Under the pieces are notes generated by a model, which saw only the letters and a list, made by a program, of their open reading frames with translations, ran no database searches and was not told the DNA's origin. From positions 1-51,255 of the forward strand of contig NZ_WINH01000027.1 of the NCBI RefSeq assembly GCF_010993985.1: DNA of 51,255 bases. The letters are read 5' to 3'. Shown piece by piece: positions 9,393 to 17,314 of this stretch (within the stretch, counting starts at the first letter, position 1; the number at the start of each line of letters is the position of its first letter). The translations under genes and the position numbers were made by a program. Source of the stretch: Paraferrimonas sp. SM1919 (GTDB lineage Bacteria; Pseudomonadota; Gammaproteobacteria; Enterobacterales; Shewanellaceae).

Positions 9393-9848
9393 TTATACTC
9401 GCTCGGCTAAGTAGCTTTGATAATCAGGTATCGTAATTTCTACTTCTGTATCAAATAAAGGTGAGGCAATTAAAAAGTCAGCACTGGCTTGGTTGGCTGC
9501 CACCGGAATATTCCATACCGAAGCGATACGCAAAAGCGCCTTCACGTCAGGATCATGGGGAACGGCATTTAAAGGGTCCCAAAAGAAAATAAGCATATCA
9601 ATCTTGCCTTCAGATATCATCGCGCCAAGCTGTTGATCTCCTCCCATAGGGCCAGAAATCAGCGGGGTAATAGCCAAGCCTGTTTCTTTAGCCAGAATAT
9701 TACCTGTGGTGCCTGTGGCAAACAGAGTATGCTGGCCAAGTTGTTGCTTATGGGTTTGCACCCAAGTTTGTAATTGCGGCTTGTAATGGTCATGGGCAAC
9801 CAATGCAATATTCTTGCTGGCTGCCATTACTCTTGTGGTTTGATTCAT
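9393..9848 (-). CDS. mgsA: Methylglyoxal synthase
   Basis: MgsA converts dihydroxyacetone phosphate to methylglyoxal and phosphate, bypassing lower glycolysis when phosphate is short. At 151 residues it has full family length. The catalytic residues align with E. coli numbering: His19-Asp20, phosphate loop TGTTG (45-49), Asp71 within SGPMGGDQQ, and His98 and Asp101 in DPLNAVPHDPDVKAL. It lies 39 bp downstream of ybaK on the same strand, so the two may be cotranscribed. Intact; no oddities. Confidence 0.96.
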   Translation of the reverse strand: MNQTTRVMAASKNIALVAHDHYKPQLQTWVQTHKQQLGQHTLFATGTTGNILAKETGLAITPLISGPMGGDQQLGAMISEGKIDMLIFFWDPLNAVPHDPDVKALLRIASVWNIPVAANQASADFLIASPLFDTEVEITIPDYQSYLAERV

Positions 9849-9887
9849 AATTTAATCCTTTAAAAATCTTCTTCTATAATGCTTTAA

Positions 9888-10379
9888 TCAGTATTCTGGG
9901 CGCAATACCGCGATATCAGCAAGCCTTATAGAAAGTAGCTGAATGATATCTTGTGGTTTAATTTGCAGAGATAGGCCGCGTTTACCGCCACTGACATAAA
10001 TATAATCGAACTCTGTGGCGCTATTATGAATAAAGGTTGTTAATTTTTTCTTTTGCCCAAGCGGGCTAATGCCCCCTTTTAAATAGCCAGTCACCTTTTG
10101 CGCATAGTCGACATCTGCCATATTCATTTTCTTAATGCCGCTCGCTTTGGCTAATTTTTTTAAATCCAAATGACAGACAACCGGCACTAATGCCACCAGC
10201 AACTTTTTAGGATCGCTTTCATCGGCAGCAAGCAGGGTTTTAAACATTTGCTCAGGCTTGATGCCTAGCTTTTGTGAGGCTTCATCGCCCACATTGGTGG
10301 TGCCAATAGGATCAGCATCGAACTGGTGAGCAGTAAAAGTAATTTTATGCTTTTTTAATAGGTTTATCGCAGGGGTCAT
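9888..10379 (-). CDS. ybaK: Cys-tRNA(Pro)/Cys-tRNA(Cys) deacylase YbaK
   Basis: YbaK is a trans-editing enzyme that hydrolyses Cys mis-attached to tRNA(Pro). It has 163 residues, the usual length. The N-terminus MTPAINLLKKHKI and the conserved core TGYLKGGISPLGQKKKL followed by YVSGGKRGLSLQI identify the YbaK/EbsC branch of the INS/ProX superfamily. Catalysis relies on the conserved Lys in the FKTLL segment. The upstream spacer (10380-10457) contains a palindromic repeat and separates it from ppiC, also on the minus strand. Confidence 0.93.
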   Translation of the reverse strand: MTPAINLLKKHKITFTAHQFDADPIGTTNVGDEASQKLGIKPEQMFKTLLAADESDPKKLLVALVPVVCHLDLKKLAKASGIKKMNMADVDYAQKVTGYLKGGISPLGQKKKLTTFIHNSATEFDYIYVSGGKRGLSLQIKPQDIIQLLSIRLADIAVLRPEY

Positions 10380-10397
10380 ACAAAACTCTCGAGCTTT

Positions 10398-10446
10398 GAA
10401 TACAGAATACGGATTACCGACGTCTGTGATCCGTAACCCGTATTCT
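10398..10446. repeat. GAATACGG palindromic intergenic repeat, copy 1
   Basis: The near-inverted repeat GAATACGGATTAC (10405-10417) and GTAACCCGTATTC (10433-10445) sits in the ppiC-ybaK spacer. A related element with the same GAATACGGAT start occurs at 17109-17157 after dinB. This suggests a small dispersed REP-like family. Confidence 0.6.
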
Positions 10447-10457
10447 AAAAGCTTATC

Positions 10458-10736
10458 TTAACCGCGAGAAGTTACGATAAGTAGGTGGTAGCCAAACTGG
10501 GTTTGAACTGGGCCTTGAACTTCATTGATAGGAGCAGAAAATACTACCTTATCAAATGCTGGTACCATCATACCTGGGCCAAAGCTACCTAGATCGCCAC
10601 CTTGAGCAGCAGATGGACAGTTAGAGTGCTGCTTAGCCATTTCTTCAAAGCTGGCACCGTCTAAAATTTGCTGTTTAATTTCATTACACTGTGCTTCAGT
10701 ATCCACTAAAAGGTGCTTAGCCGTTGCTTGTACCAT
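10458..10736 (-). CDS. ppiC: Parvulin-type peptidyl-prolyl cis-trans isomerase C
   Basis: This is a single-domain parvulin that catalyses cis-trans isomerisation of prolyl peptide bonds. It has 92 residues (E. coli PpiC 93). It lacks a signal peptide and so is probably cytosolic. Conserved parvulin features are ATAKHLLV at the N-terminus, HSNCPSAAQGGDLGSFGPGMMVPAFDKVVF in two parts across the middle, and QTQFGYHLLIV at the end, with His residues in the active-site cleft. It is 41 bp downstream of the ECF sigma gene on the same strand, so could be in that transcript, but is more likely independently expressed. Confidence 0.95.
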   Translation of the reverse strand: MVQATAKHLLVDTEAQCNEIKQQILDGASFEEMAKQHSNCPSAAQGGDLGSFGPGMMVPAFDKVVFSAPINEVQGPVQTQFGYHLLIVTSRG

Positions 10737-10777
10737 GGAAATTTTTCCTCAGATAAAAAAGAAAACGATTATACCTA

Positions 10778-11308
10778 TCAACAGCCGCAAGTGCTATCGC
10801 AATCACTTTGTGGGCCGTGCTCATCGAACTCTATAACACAGCACTTACTCACCTCTTGCTTAAATTCCTGACGGGCACGTTTTAGACGAGATTTAACTGC
10901 TGTAAGACTTAGCTCAAGTTGCTCGGCAACCTGTTGCTGCTTAAGCCTTTGCAAATCCGCCAACTCAATCACCTGTTGGGATTTATCAGATAACCCCTGC
11001 ACTAGGGTATGCACACACTCAAGCAAGGCATCTTGATCGTGATCGTATAAATCTGGCGCAACCAGTTGCTCTAATGCCAGTTCATCGTTGTCCGTTTTAC
11101 GTTTGCGATAATAATCAATAATCGTATTACGGCAAATCTGATAGAGCCATGGAGTTAACTTAGTTTCGTCACTCAGTTTATCCAGTGATTGATGAACTTT
11201 AATAAACACCTCTTGCAAGATATCTTCAGCATCTTCACTGTGACTTACTTTAGAGCGAATAAACTGCAGCAATTGACTGTGAAATTGCTGCCATAAATCA
11301 ATAAACAT
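10778..11308 (-). CDS. ECF sigma factor (SigZ-like) with Cys-rich C-terminal tail
   Basis: This is an extracytoplasmic-function RNA polymerase sigma factor. Region 2 is seen in SEDAEDILQEVFIKVH and PWLYQICRNTIIDYYRKRK. Region 4 is an HTH, LKQQQVAEQLELSLTAVKSRLKRAR. It has 176 residues from the ATG at 11308 (GGAG about 5 nt upstream); an upstream GTG at 11317 is less likely. The tail after region 4 contains five cysteines (KCCVIEF...DCDSTCGC), unusual for an ECF factor and suggestive of metal or thiol sensing. No anti-sigma gene is adjacent. The gene just upstream in the same operon encodes a CC-repeat protein. SigZ is the closest family I recognise; the exact ECF group is uncertain. Confidence 0.85.
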   Translation of the reverse strand: MFIDLWQQFHSQLLQFIRSKVSHSEDAEDILQEVFIKVHQSLDKLSDETKLTPWLYQICRNTIIDYYRKRKTDNDELALEQLVAPDLYDHDQDALLECVHTLVQGLSDKSQQVIELADLQRLKQQQVAEQLELSLTAVKSRLKRARQEFKQEVSKCCVIEFDEHGPQSDCDSTCGC

Positions 11309-11345
11309 GGCTCCCACCTTTCCTCTAACCTAAGTTAAGATTAAC

Positions 11346-11585
11346 TTAACAACAGCTGCTTGTCTGCTCTGCACAGCATTCCGTTTCTTTACAGCATTGT
11401 GCTGTGCAGCCGTTTGTGCCTTCACAGCAATTATCATCAGTGCAACACTCACTCTGGCTACAGCACTGGTTATCTTCACAACAGTTTTCGGTTGCACAAC
11501 ACGCCTCTTGGTTGCAGCACTCTGGTGCTGGCTCACAACAGTTTTGTTCAATTGGTTCTGGTGCTGAGCAGTTATAGTTAGTCAT
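11346..11585 (-). CDS. Cys-rich CC-x4 repeat protein, metallothionein-like
   Basis: This is a 79-residue acidic protein with 22 cysteines, mostly as CC pairs in a near-regular six-residue period (CC-x4): CCNQEA, CCATEN, CCEDNQ, CCSQSE, CCTDDN, and CCKETE further on, ending CC. There is no signal peptide or other domain. It does not match a metallothionein family I can name, but composition and spacing strongly suggest binding of soft metals or metalloids, or a redox role. It lies 37 bp upstream of the Cys-tailed ECF sigma gene on the same strand, suggesting co-regulation. Antisense and other-frame ORFs over it are composition artefacts. Its function is inferred from composition only. Confidence 0.8.
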   Translation of the reverse strand: MTNYNCSAPEPIEQNCCEPAPECCNQEACCATENCCEDNQCCSQSECCTDDNCCEGTNGCTAQCCKETECCAEQTSSCC

Positions 11586-11631
11586 ATTAATACCTCAATT
11601 AAAAATAGCGTTAATTTGCTTCATTAATAAA

Positions 11632-11657
11632 GACGCAAGCACTCCCAAAAGGAGTCA
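11632..11657 (-). promoter_or_regulatory. Candidate ECF-type promoter for the Cys-rich operon
   Basis: Read on the minus strand, TGACTCC (11657-11651) is followed after 15 nt by CGTC (11635-11632), 47 bp before the ATG. The layout resembles ECF -35/-10 spacing (CGTC-type -10). It overlaps a small CTCC/GGAG hairpin. Autoregulation by the downstream sigma factor is a guess. Confidence 0.3.
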
Positions 11658-11754
11658 GATTATTTTTAAATAAGTATCAAAAAACTTGCCGAAAACCTTT
11701 ACCCCCTTGTTTTTCACCTACAATTATTTCACAGTTCACTCATTTAATTTGATT

Positions 11755-12678
11755 ATGCTTAGTTATCAGGTAAAACGGACGGCTACCATAAATAAAAACC
11801 TTGATACGGTAAAACAACATCTCACTAATTTTCAGCTTTGGCCCGAATGGTCACCATGGTTAATGATGGATCCTGACTGTCAATTTGAATACAAAGGAGA
11901 AACTCATCAAGTCGGCCATGGCTACTACTGGAGTGGTGATTTGGTAGGAGCTGGAAAGATGTTCCTTTTGGACGACTCAGACTCCCTAAAAATGTCCTTA
12001 GAGTTTTTTAAGCCCTTTAAGTCCCGTGCCTCAGTAAGTTTTATACTTAAACCTTTCGAGCAGAAAACCCATGTCACTTGGGTGATGGACGCCAAAGTTC
12101 CGTGGTTCTTACTGCCTTTTAAATCGTTTATTAAGAATATGATTACCCTAGATTATGAGCGCGGCCTAAAAATGCTAAAGGCAAAGCTTGAGCAAGGGCA
12201 AATCCATTCCCAGTTAAATATTATTGGCATTAAAAAGGCTAACAGTATTAACGCTATTGGTTTACGTTCTAAATGTCATATGAACGAAATGCCACAATAT
12301 ATGGGAGCCAACATAGAACAGTTAGAAAAATACCTAAATAAGATAAACATTACACCGACTGGAAAAACATTTAACTACTACCTAAGTTTTGACATGGCCA
12401 AACAAGAGTTTGATTTTTATACCTGTATTCCGGTTATGCAAACCAGTTTTGGGAAACCCTTTGAAAAAATCACCATTGGAGCTGGTAAAAGGTTTATTGT
12501 TGAACATACTGGGGATTATCAGTTTTTAGGTAACGCTTGGGCCAGTGCTCATCAGCACTGTCACCATCATAGCATTAAGGTTAAACGCAAACCTTTAGGC
12601 ATTGAAACCTATTTAAATTGCCCTAGGGAGACTTCACCAGAGCAGTTAAAATCCCAAGTCAGTTTATTTTGTAAATAG
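11755..12678 (+). CDS. SRPBCC-fold protein with C-terminal GyrI-like domain
   Basis: This is a two-domain cytosolic protein of 307 residues from the ATG at 11755 (MLSYQVKRTATIN). An upstream TTG at 11686 would add 23 residues with no family support. The first half (about 1-150) looks like a polyketide-cyclase/SRPBCC ligand-binding fold: an N-terminal strand, then FQLWPEWSPWLMMDPD and a strand-rich core with THVTWVMDAKVPWFLLP. The second half (about 165-307) resembles the GyrI-like/AraC effector-binding domain (LEKYLNKINITPTGKTFNYYLSFD...FDFYTCIPV). The ligand is unknown. The downstream SDR gene begins 53 bp away on the same strand and may be cotranscribed. Confidence 0.75.
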   Translation: MLSYQVKRTATINKNLDTVKQHLTNFQLWPEWSPWLMMDPDCQFEYKGETHQVGHGYYWSGDLVGAGKMFLLDDSDSLKMSLEFFKPFKSRASVSFILKPFEQKTHVTWVMDAKVPWFLLPFKSFIKNMITLDYERGLKMLKAKLEQGQIHSQLNIIGIKKANSINAIGLRSKCHMNEMPQYMGANIEQLEKYLNKINITPTGKTFNYYLSFDMAKQEFDFYTCIPVMQTSFGKPFEKITIGAGKRFIVEHTGDYQFLGNAWASAHQHCHHHSIKVKRKPLGIETYLNCPRETSPEQLKSQVSLFCK

Positions 12679-12731
12679 AACCATTGGCGTGGGTTAAGCG
12701 TACTTATCCATAAAAGTACAAGGATAATTTT

Positions 12732-13421
12732 ATGCTTAATATTGCTGTTTTTGGTGCCAAAGGTACTATAGCGAGTGCATTGATCAATGCGCTTCAACAC
12801 ACACATACTATTACTGCTATATGTCGCCACACAGATAAACTCCCTAGTTCCTATATTGCTATTGAGGATTATAGCGAAGCTAACATAATTAAAGCCTGCC
12901 AATATATAAATAATGATTCGTTAGATGCCGTCATAGTCGCAACAGGGTTGCTGCATAACCATCAGTTGCAACCTGAAAAAAGCATTCAAGAAATCCGTGC
13001 TGAAAGCTTCACCAAGATAATGCAGGCTAATTGCTTAACACCACTGTGTATCTTGAAACATTGCCTGCCTAAACTAAAAAAAGACAAATTCACATTAATG
13101 GCTACACTCTCTGCCAGAGTCGGCTCTATCAGCGATAACCGTCTTGGTGGCTGGTACAGCTATCGTTGCTCCAAAGCGGCATTAAATATGGGCCTTAAAA
13201 ACCTCGCCATTGAAGCCCAACGTAATAAACAACAAACTTGCGTGGTTGGCTTGCACCCAGGAACGGTAGACAGTCCACTGTCTGCTCCTTATAAAAAAGC
13301 ATCAAGCCAGTGGCAAACACCACAAGAGTCTGCCTCTAAGCTAATAAGCGTAATGCAAAACCTCAGCATGCAAGATACGGGTAAAGTTTTTGACTACAAT
13401 GGAGCTGTGATTCAACCATGA
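12732..13421 (+). CDS. Short-chain dehydrogenase/reductase
   Basis: This 229-residue NAD(P)-dependent oxidoreductase has a Rossmann fold. The cofactor loop near the N-terminus is GAKGTIASA. The catalytic Tyr/Lys pair is in YSYRCSKAAL, and the HPGTVDSPLS segment follows. Length and motifs place it near CsgA/C-factor-type short SDRs often found beside photolyase genes in light/singlet-oxygen response operons of marine gammaproteobacteria. AAGGATA precedes the ATG. Its stop codon overlaps the ATG of a photolyase remnant (ATGA), which supports that former operon context. The substrate is unknown. Confidence 0.85.
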   Translation: MLNIAVFGAKGTIASALINALQHTHTITAICRHTDKLPSSYIAIEDYSEANIIKACQYINNDSLDAVIVATGLLHNHQLQPEKSIQEIRAESFTKIMQANCLTPLCILKHCLPKLKKDKFTLMATLSARVGSISDNRLGGWYSYRCSKAALNMGLKNLAIEAQRNKQQTCVVGLHPGTVDSPLSAPYKKASSQWQTPQESASKLISVMQNLSMQDTGKVFDYNGAVIQP

Positions 13422-13608
13422 AGAGTATCGACCTAGTCATTTTAAGAAACGATTTACGCCTTGATGATAACCCTGCTTTGCAAGCTGTGACGGGTAAGAC
13501 TTTGGTGATATTTCCTAAAGAAGCCAAGCCCAGCAAATTGCCCAGCATATTGAAAATATTGAAGAAGAGTTAGTGACCAAGCCTCAAGTGAGTGAGTCAT
13601 TATTATAA
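13418..13608 (+). pseudogene. Photolyase/cryptochrome remnant with internal deletion
   Basis: An ATG overlapping the SDR stop opens a frame whose first residues, LVILRNDLRLDDNPAL, match the highly conserved N-terminus of DNA photolyases and cryptochromes. The frame ends after 51 codons (TAG 13571-13573). In another frame, a plausible protein tail, AQQIAQHIENIEEELV, runs on to TAA at 13606-13608. The simplest reading is a large internal deletion joining about the first 33 codons to a C-terminal fragment out of frame; families are normally about 450-500 residues. The origin of the tail is uncertain. Confidence 0.65.
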
Positions 13609-13637
13609 CTAATGACCCACGGTTTGGCGCTAAAACT

Positions 13638-13664
13638 AAAAACCCAGCATGTGCTGGGTTTTTT
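13638..13664. terminator. Bidirectional terminator before htpX
   Basis: Stem AACCCAGCA (13641-13649) pairs with TGCTGGGTT (13652-13660), with A and T runs outside. It ends the SDR/photolyase-remnant unit (plus) and htpX (minus). Confidence 0.85.
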
Positions 13665-13674
13665 AGTGACTAAA

Positions 13675-14529
13675 TTAGCGTAAAGCGGCAATACGCTTTT
13701 CGATTGGAGGGTGAGTCATCATTAATTCAGACAGTGACTTACCACCATTAATGCCAAAGGCTGCCATATTTGATGGCATGTGCCCTTCTGCGCCTGATTG
13801 CAAACGCTGTAAAGCTGAAATCATCTTATTGGCACCAACAAGTTTAGCGGCACCAGCATCGGCACGATACTCACGCACACGAGAATAATAATTAACAACA
13901 AACGATGCCAGTAGGCCAAAGACTAAATCCAACACAAAAACGACCGCCATATGGGCCATCATACCCAGACCTTCGCCCTCTTCGTCATCACCACGTAGGA
14001 ATGAATCAATGATGCCAGCAACCAAACGAGCGGCAAACATTACAAAGGTATTCACCACACCTTGCATGAGTGCCATAGTCACCATATCACCGTTAGCCAC
14101 ATGGCTAACTTCGTGAGCGAGCACCGCTTCGACTTCATCTTGATTCATGCTATACATCAATCCCGTCGAAACTGCCACTAATGAATTATCTTTACTAGGG
14201 CCTGTCGCGAAAGCATTCATATCATCACTATGGTAAATAGCAACTTCTGGCATTTTAATACCCGCTTGCTGAGCTTGACGGGCAACCGTTTGCATTAACC
14301 AATGTTCAGTTTGATCGCGTGGTTGCTCAATCACATGAAGATTCATGGTCTTCTTAGCCATCCACTTAGACATTTGTAAGCTGATGAATGAGCCGCCAAA
14401 ACCAAACAGAGCACAGAAAATCAATAAGCCACCCATGGTTTTGGTGTTTACACCAAGAAGGCTCATAACAATACTTGCTAATAACAGTACTGCCATATTA
14501 GTAAGTAAAAAAAGAAAAACGCGCTTCAT
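13675..14529 (-). CDS. htpX: Membrane zinc metalloprotease HtpX
   Basis: HtpX is an inner-membrane M48 protease that degrades misfolded membrane proteins, together with FtsH. It has 284 residues from the ATG at 14529, which has a strong GAGGAG Shine-Dalgarno 6 nt upstream; a TTG at 14547 is rejected. There are two N-terminal transmembrane segments (FLFLLTNMAVLLLASIVMSL and LLIFCALFGFGGSFISL) and the zinc motif HEVSH at about 139-143, followed by two further hydrophobic segments and the EYRADAGAAKL segment carrying the third zinc ligand. It is monocistronic. Expression is typically under envelope stress; no CpxR site was identified here. Confidence 0.96.
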   Translation of the reverse strand: MKRVFLFLLTNMAVLLLASIVMSLLGVNTKTMGGLLIFCALFGFGGSFISLQMSKWMAKKTMNLHVIEQPRDQTEHWLMQTVARQAQQAGIKMPEVAIYHSDDMNAFATGPSKDNSLVAVSTGLMYSMNQDEVEAVLAHEVSHVANGDMVTMALMQGVVNTFVMFAARLVAGIIDSFLRGDDEEGEGLGMMAHMAVVFVLDLVFGLLASFVVNYYSRVREYRADAGAAKLVGANKMISALQRLQSGAEGHMPSNMAAFGINGGKSLSELMMTHPPIEKRIAALR

Positions 14530-14691
14530 ATTGCTCCTCAAATGCAATTAAAAATTAAAGGCTCCTATATAATATGGTCAGAAACCGTAATTTCAAGGCA
14601 TAGAGTTTAACAAAATATTAATTGCGAATTATATGGCCTGTATATCGACTGCGTCAGTTGCTACTATCACTAGCAATACCGTTACCAAGGA

Positions 14692-15390
14692 ATGGAAATG
14701 TCGCACAACTTGTTGTTACTTAGCACTGCTAAGTGTAATGGCCAACCTTATTTACAACAGGCCATCGAGCCCCTAAAACAATTTACCGTTACTCGAAAAA
14801 AATGGCTATTCATCCCCTACGCAGCCATCAAATTTAATGAACAGCAATACCACAGCATCGTCATTAATGCGCTGCAGTGTTTAGACATTAACATTCTCTC
14901 AATTAATCAATACCAATGCCCCAAGCAAGCAATCGAGCAGGCAGAAGGGATCATCGTAGGCGGAGGCAATAGTTTTCGACTGTTGAAGTTATTAAAAGAA
15001 CAAAATTTATTAGAACCGATTAGAGCTAAAGTTCGCTCCGGCACCCCCTATCTGGGTTGGTCAGCTGGGGCCGTTATTGCTGGGCCCAGCATCCAAACCA
15101 CTGTAGATATGCCTATTGTACAAGTGGATTCATTTGATAGCCTTAAGCTCGTCGACTTTTTTGTCCACACTCATTTTGAACCACTGGCGATCAAAACTAA
15201 GTTAGCGAATACTTTAAAAGAATTTTATCGCTTCAATCAAGATGCAACAATTTTAGCCCTACAAAACTGCAATTTGCTGCTAGTAAAAGAAAATAAAATC
15301 AGAATTATTGGCCCCAAGCCGGCCTATTTGTTCAATCGCTCATTAGAGCGCGCCCCATTATCACCAGAGCAAGATCTCAGTATCCTTTAA
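14692..15390 (+). CDS. pepE: Dipeptidase E-like (alpha-aspartyl dipeptidase)
   Basis: This cytosolic S51-family serine peptidase cleaves N-terminal Asp dipeptides. It has 232 residues (E. coli PepE 229). The conserved glycine loop IIVGGGNSFRLL lies at 87-98, the nucleophile elbow GWSAGA gives Ser124, and the catalytic His is in VHTHFEPLA (about 159-161). The start could be 14692 or the ATG two codons later (MSHNLLLLSTA), which better matches PepE starts. The gene stands alone between htpX and a convergent phosphatase gene. The usual NPHY segment is altered to VHTHFE, so substrate preference may differ. Confidence 0.85.
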   Translation: MEMSHNLLLLSTAKCNGQPYLQQAIEPLKQFTVTRKKWLFIPYAAIKFNEQQYHSIVINALQCLDINILSINQYQCPKQAIEQAEGIIVGGGNSFRLLKLLKEQNLLEPIRAKVRSGTPYLGWSAGAVIAGPSIQTTVDMPIVQVDSFDSLKLVDFFVHTHFEPLAIKTKLANTLKEFYRFNQDATILALQNCNLLLVKENKIRIIGPKPAYLFNRSLERAPLSPEQDLSIL

Positions 15391-15444
15391 ATTATGTATT
15401 TTAAAATCTACTTAGATTTGTTTCGCTACTCTGGCGCCATTAGC

Positions 15445-15933
15445 TTAGGTAAAAGATTCAATATAACTTAATTGGTTTTCTTTAGTAAAAGCACCCGGTC
15501 TTAATGCTTGCACTTGCTGTTTAATTTGCGGCCATTGCCAACCTAAAGCCAATAATAACCTAGCAGCAATTAACCCTGTACGACCAGATCCACCGGCACA
15601 ATGGATCACGACCTTAGCATCCTGATTTAATACCGATAAAAGCTGAGTGCGGTTTTGTTTAAAGGCCAATTCAAACTCATCATCAGGGATGCCATCATCG
15701 TCTATCGGAAAATGAAACCATTGCATCGACTGCATTTCAACTTGAGAACCAAAATCGGTAACCCCTAACTGCTTTAATTCATCAAAGGTTAAACCAGTGA
15801 TCACTGCAATTGCCCCTTGCTTTCTTAACTGGCTCAAGCTGTCTACTAAATCCACGCCTTTAGTTCCTGGGCAAGGTGTTAAAATCAGTCCCGCTTCTGA
15901 ATCAAGGGGAAGAAACCAAGTTGGATGTGTCAT
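15445..15933 (-). CDS. Dual-specificity-type protein phosphatase (CDKN3-like)
   Basis: This 162-residue cysteine phosphatase has the P-loop signature HCAGGSGRTG, with nucleophile Cys112 and Arg118. The general acid is probably an Asp in FPIDDDGIPDD (about 76-85). N-terminal sequence LILTPCPGTKGVDLVDSL and the overall pattern match the bacterial group annotated as cyclin-dependent kinase inhibitor 3-like phosphatases. There is no signal peptide, so it is cytosolic. The ATG at 15933 has an AAGGA site upstream. Its substrate in bacteria is not established, and no partner kinase is encoded nearby. Confidence 0.85.
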   Translation of the reverse strand: MTHPTWFLPLDSEAGLILTPCPGTKGVDLVDSLSQLRKQGAIAVITGLTFDELKQLGVTDFGSQVEMQSMQWFHFPIDDDGIPDDEFELAFKQNRTQLLSVLNQDAKVVIHCAGGSGRTGLIAARLLLALGWQWPQIKQQVQALRPGAFTKENQLSYIESFT

Positions 15934-16018
15934 TTTTATTCCTTGGGTTGGCTAAACTCAGATATTATAGAAGAAAATTTTGACAACTAAATTAAGCAAG
16001 TTGCAACTTTAATATTCT

Positions 16019-17077
16019 TCAGTCAAACAAGTTAAGTTGTGAATAAGTTGGCTTAGGCTGAAGTCTTAAACATACCCCGACTAAGCGCACCCCTTTTTGT
16101 GAATTTTGTTGCCACAACTGTTGTAATAAGCCTCTGACCATATCTGCTGCCAAAAATGAGGTTTTACACTCTTTTGAAAACACCTTAAAGCTGGCGTCTT
16201 TTATTTTTACTCTGATCCCCTCAAGCTGCATATCAGGCAACTGAATTAACTTAAGTTTAAGATACTCTAATAGTCCTAAACAGATTGGCTCTGCTTGCTC
16301 AATGGTGTGAATATCTTCAGATAAAGTCGTTTCTTTAGCCATTGATTTGGGCAGCCTAGATAATTGCAATACTCGCGGATCTATGCCGCGGGCTCTTTGG
16401 TATAACACTTGCCCAAACTTACCATATAAATCAATCAACTGCTCTCGGGTCAGCAGTCTTAATTGGGCAATAGTTTCAATACCTAAACCCTGTAATTTCG
16501 CAGTCATCACTTTGCCAACACCTGGAATTGCACTCACTGCTAACGGGCTTAAAAATTTCTCAATGTTATTTGGGGTAACCATAAACTGGCCATTGGGCTT
16601 ATTTAAATCAGAACCTATTTTGGCGACAAACTTCACCGATGAAATACCGGCCGAAGCCGTTAAAGCCGTTGTTTGGTAAATCTGTTCACGGATGGCTCTG
16701 GCAATATCACTGGCACAATTATTAAATAGCGCGCAGTCTGTAACATCCAAATAAGCTTCATCAATTGACACAGGCTCGACTAGGTCGGTGTACTGATAAA
16801 AGATATTGCGAATAATTTCTGCCGTGTCCTTATAGACTTGCATTCTACCAGGTACCAAAACCAGTTGCGGGCAAAGCTTCAAGGCCATTGCTGTCGACAT
16901 AGCACTTTTAACGCCATACTCCCTTGCTAGGTAGTTGCATGTCGCAATTACTCCACGGCGCTCCTTAGCACCGCCGATAGCCATTGGCACATCGCGAAGG
17001 GAAGGATTGTCACGCATTTCTATAGCGGCAAAGTAACAATCCATATCAATATGTATAAATTTACGATGTTTAGACAT
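16019..17077 (-). CDS. dinB: DNA polymerase IV
   Basis: DinB is a Y-family translesion polymerase acting in the cytosol on damaged or stalled forks. It has 352 residues, typical length. Catalytic residues are visible in FIHIDMDCYFAAIE (Asp11, probable steric gate Phe16) and VSIDEAYLDVTD (Asp106, Glu107). A helix-hairpin-helix thumb follows (IPGVGKVMTAKLQGLGI). The last residues, QLNLFD, form a beta-clamp-binding motif. No clear LexA box was found upstream. A GAATACGG palindromic repeat lies in the upstream spacer. Confidence 0.96.
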   Translation of the reverse strand: MSKHRKFIHIDMDCYFAAIEMRDNPSLRDVPMAIGGAKERRGVIATCNYLAREYGVKSAMSTAMALKLCPQLVLVPGRMQVYKDTAEIIRNIFYQYTDLVEPVSIDEAYLDVTDCALFNNCASDIARAIREQIYQTTALTASAGISSVKFVAKIGSDLNKPNGQFMVTPNNIEKFLSPLAVSAIPGVGKVMTAKLQGLGIETIAQLRLLTREQLIDLYGKFGQVLYQRARGIDPRVLQLSRLPKSMAKETTLSEDIHTIEQAEPICLGLLEYLKLKLIQLPDMQLEGIRVKIKDASFKVFSKECKTSFLAADMVRGLLQQLWQQNSQKGVRLVGVCLRLQPKPTYSQLNLFD

Positions 17078-17108
17078 GAATAAACGTCAAAAGTCAGAAA
17101 CTTAAAAT

Positions 17109-17157
17109 GAATACGGATCACTGTTAACGCAATACAGTCAATCCGTCATCCGAATTC
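17109..17157. repeat. GAATACGG palindromic intergenic repeat, copy 2
   Basis: GAATACGGATCAC (17109-17121) and GTCATCCGAATTC (17145-17157) form an imperfect inverted pair upstream of dinB. It resembles the element at 10398-10446 in both arm sequence and overall size. Confidence 0.55.
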
Positions 17158-17267
17158 AGTTAGTTAAATCTCGAGCTCCGCAGTGGCGTTCTGAAAGCCA
17201 AAACTGCCCGCGCCGCTCTAATCTACGCAACTGTACAAAAACACAGTATAGCAAGTTTTGGATATAA

Positions 17268-17298
17268 AAAAACCGCTCGAAGAAAATCGAACGGTTTT
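17268..17298. terminator. Terminator downstream of the chemoreceptor gene
   Basis: Stem AACCG-x-TCGA (17271-17280) pairs with TCGA-x-CGGTT (17287-17296), flanked by an A run and TTTT. It lies directly after the minus-strand chemoreceptor gene. Confidence 0.8.
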
Positions 17299-17314
17299 AT
17301 TAGCTCATAGCTTA

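Noticed and set aside
11330..11581. Alternative frames over the Cys-rich gene
   Set aside because: Open frames on both strands arise from the TG/GT-rich codon bias of the CC repeats; only the CC-x4 frame has a sensible start and operon position.
12609..12902. Minus-strand open frame across the SRPBCC-SDR junction
   Set aside because: It is antisense to two better-supported genes and has no recognisable domain.
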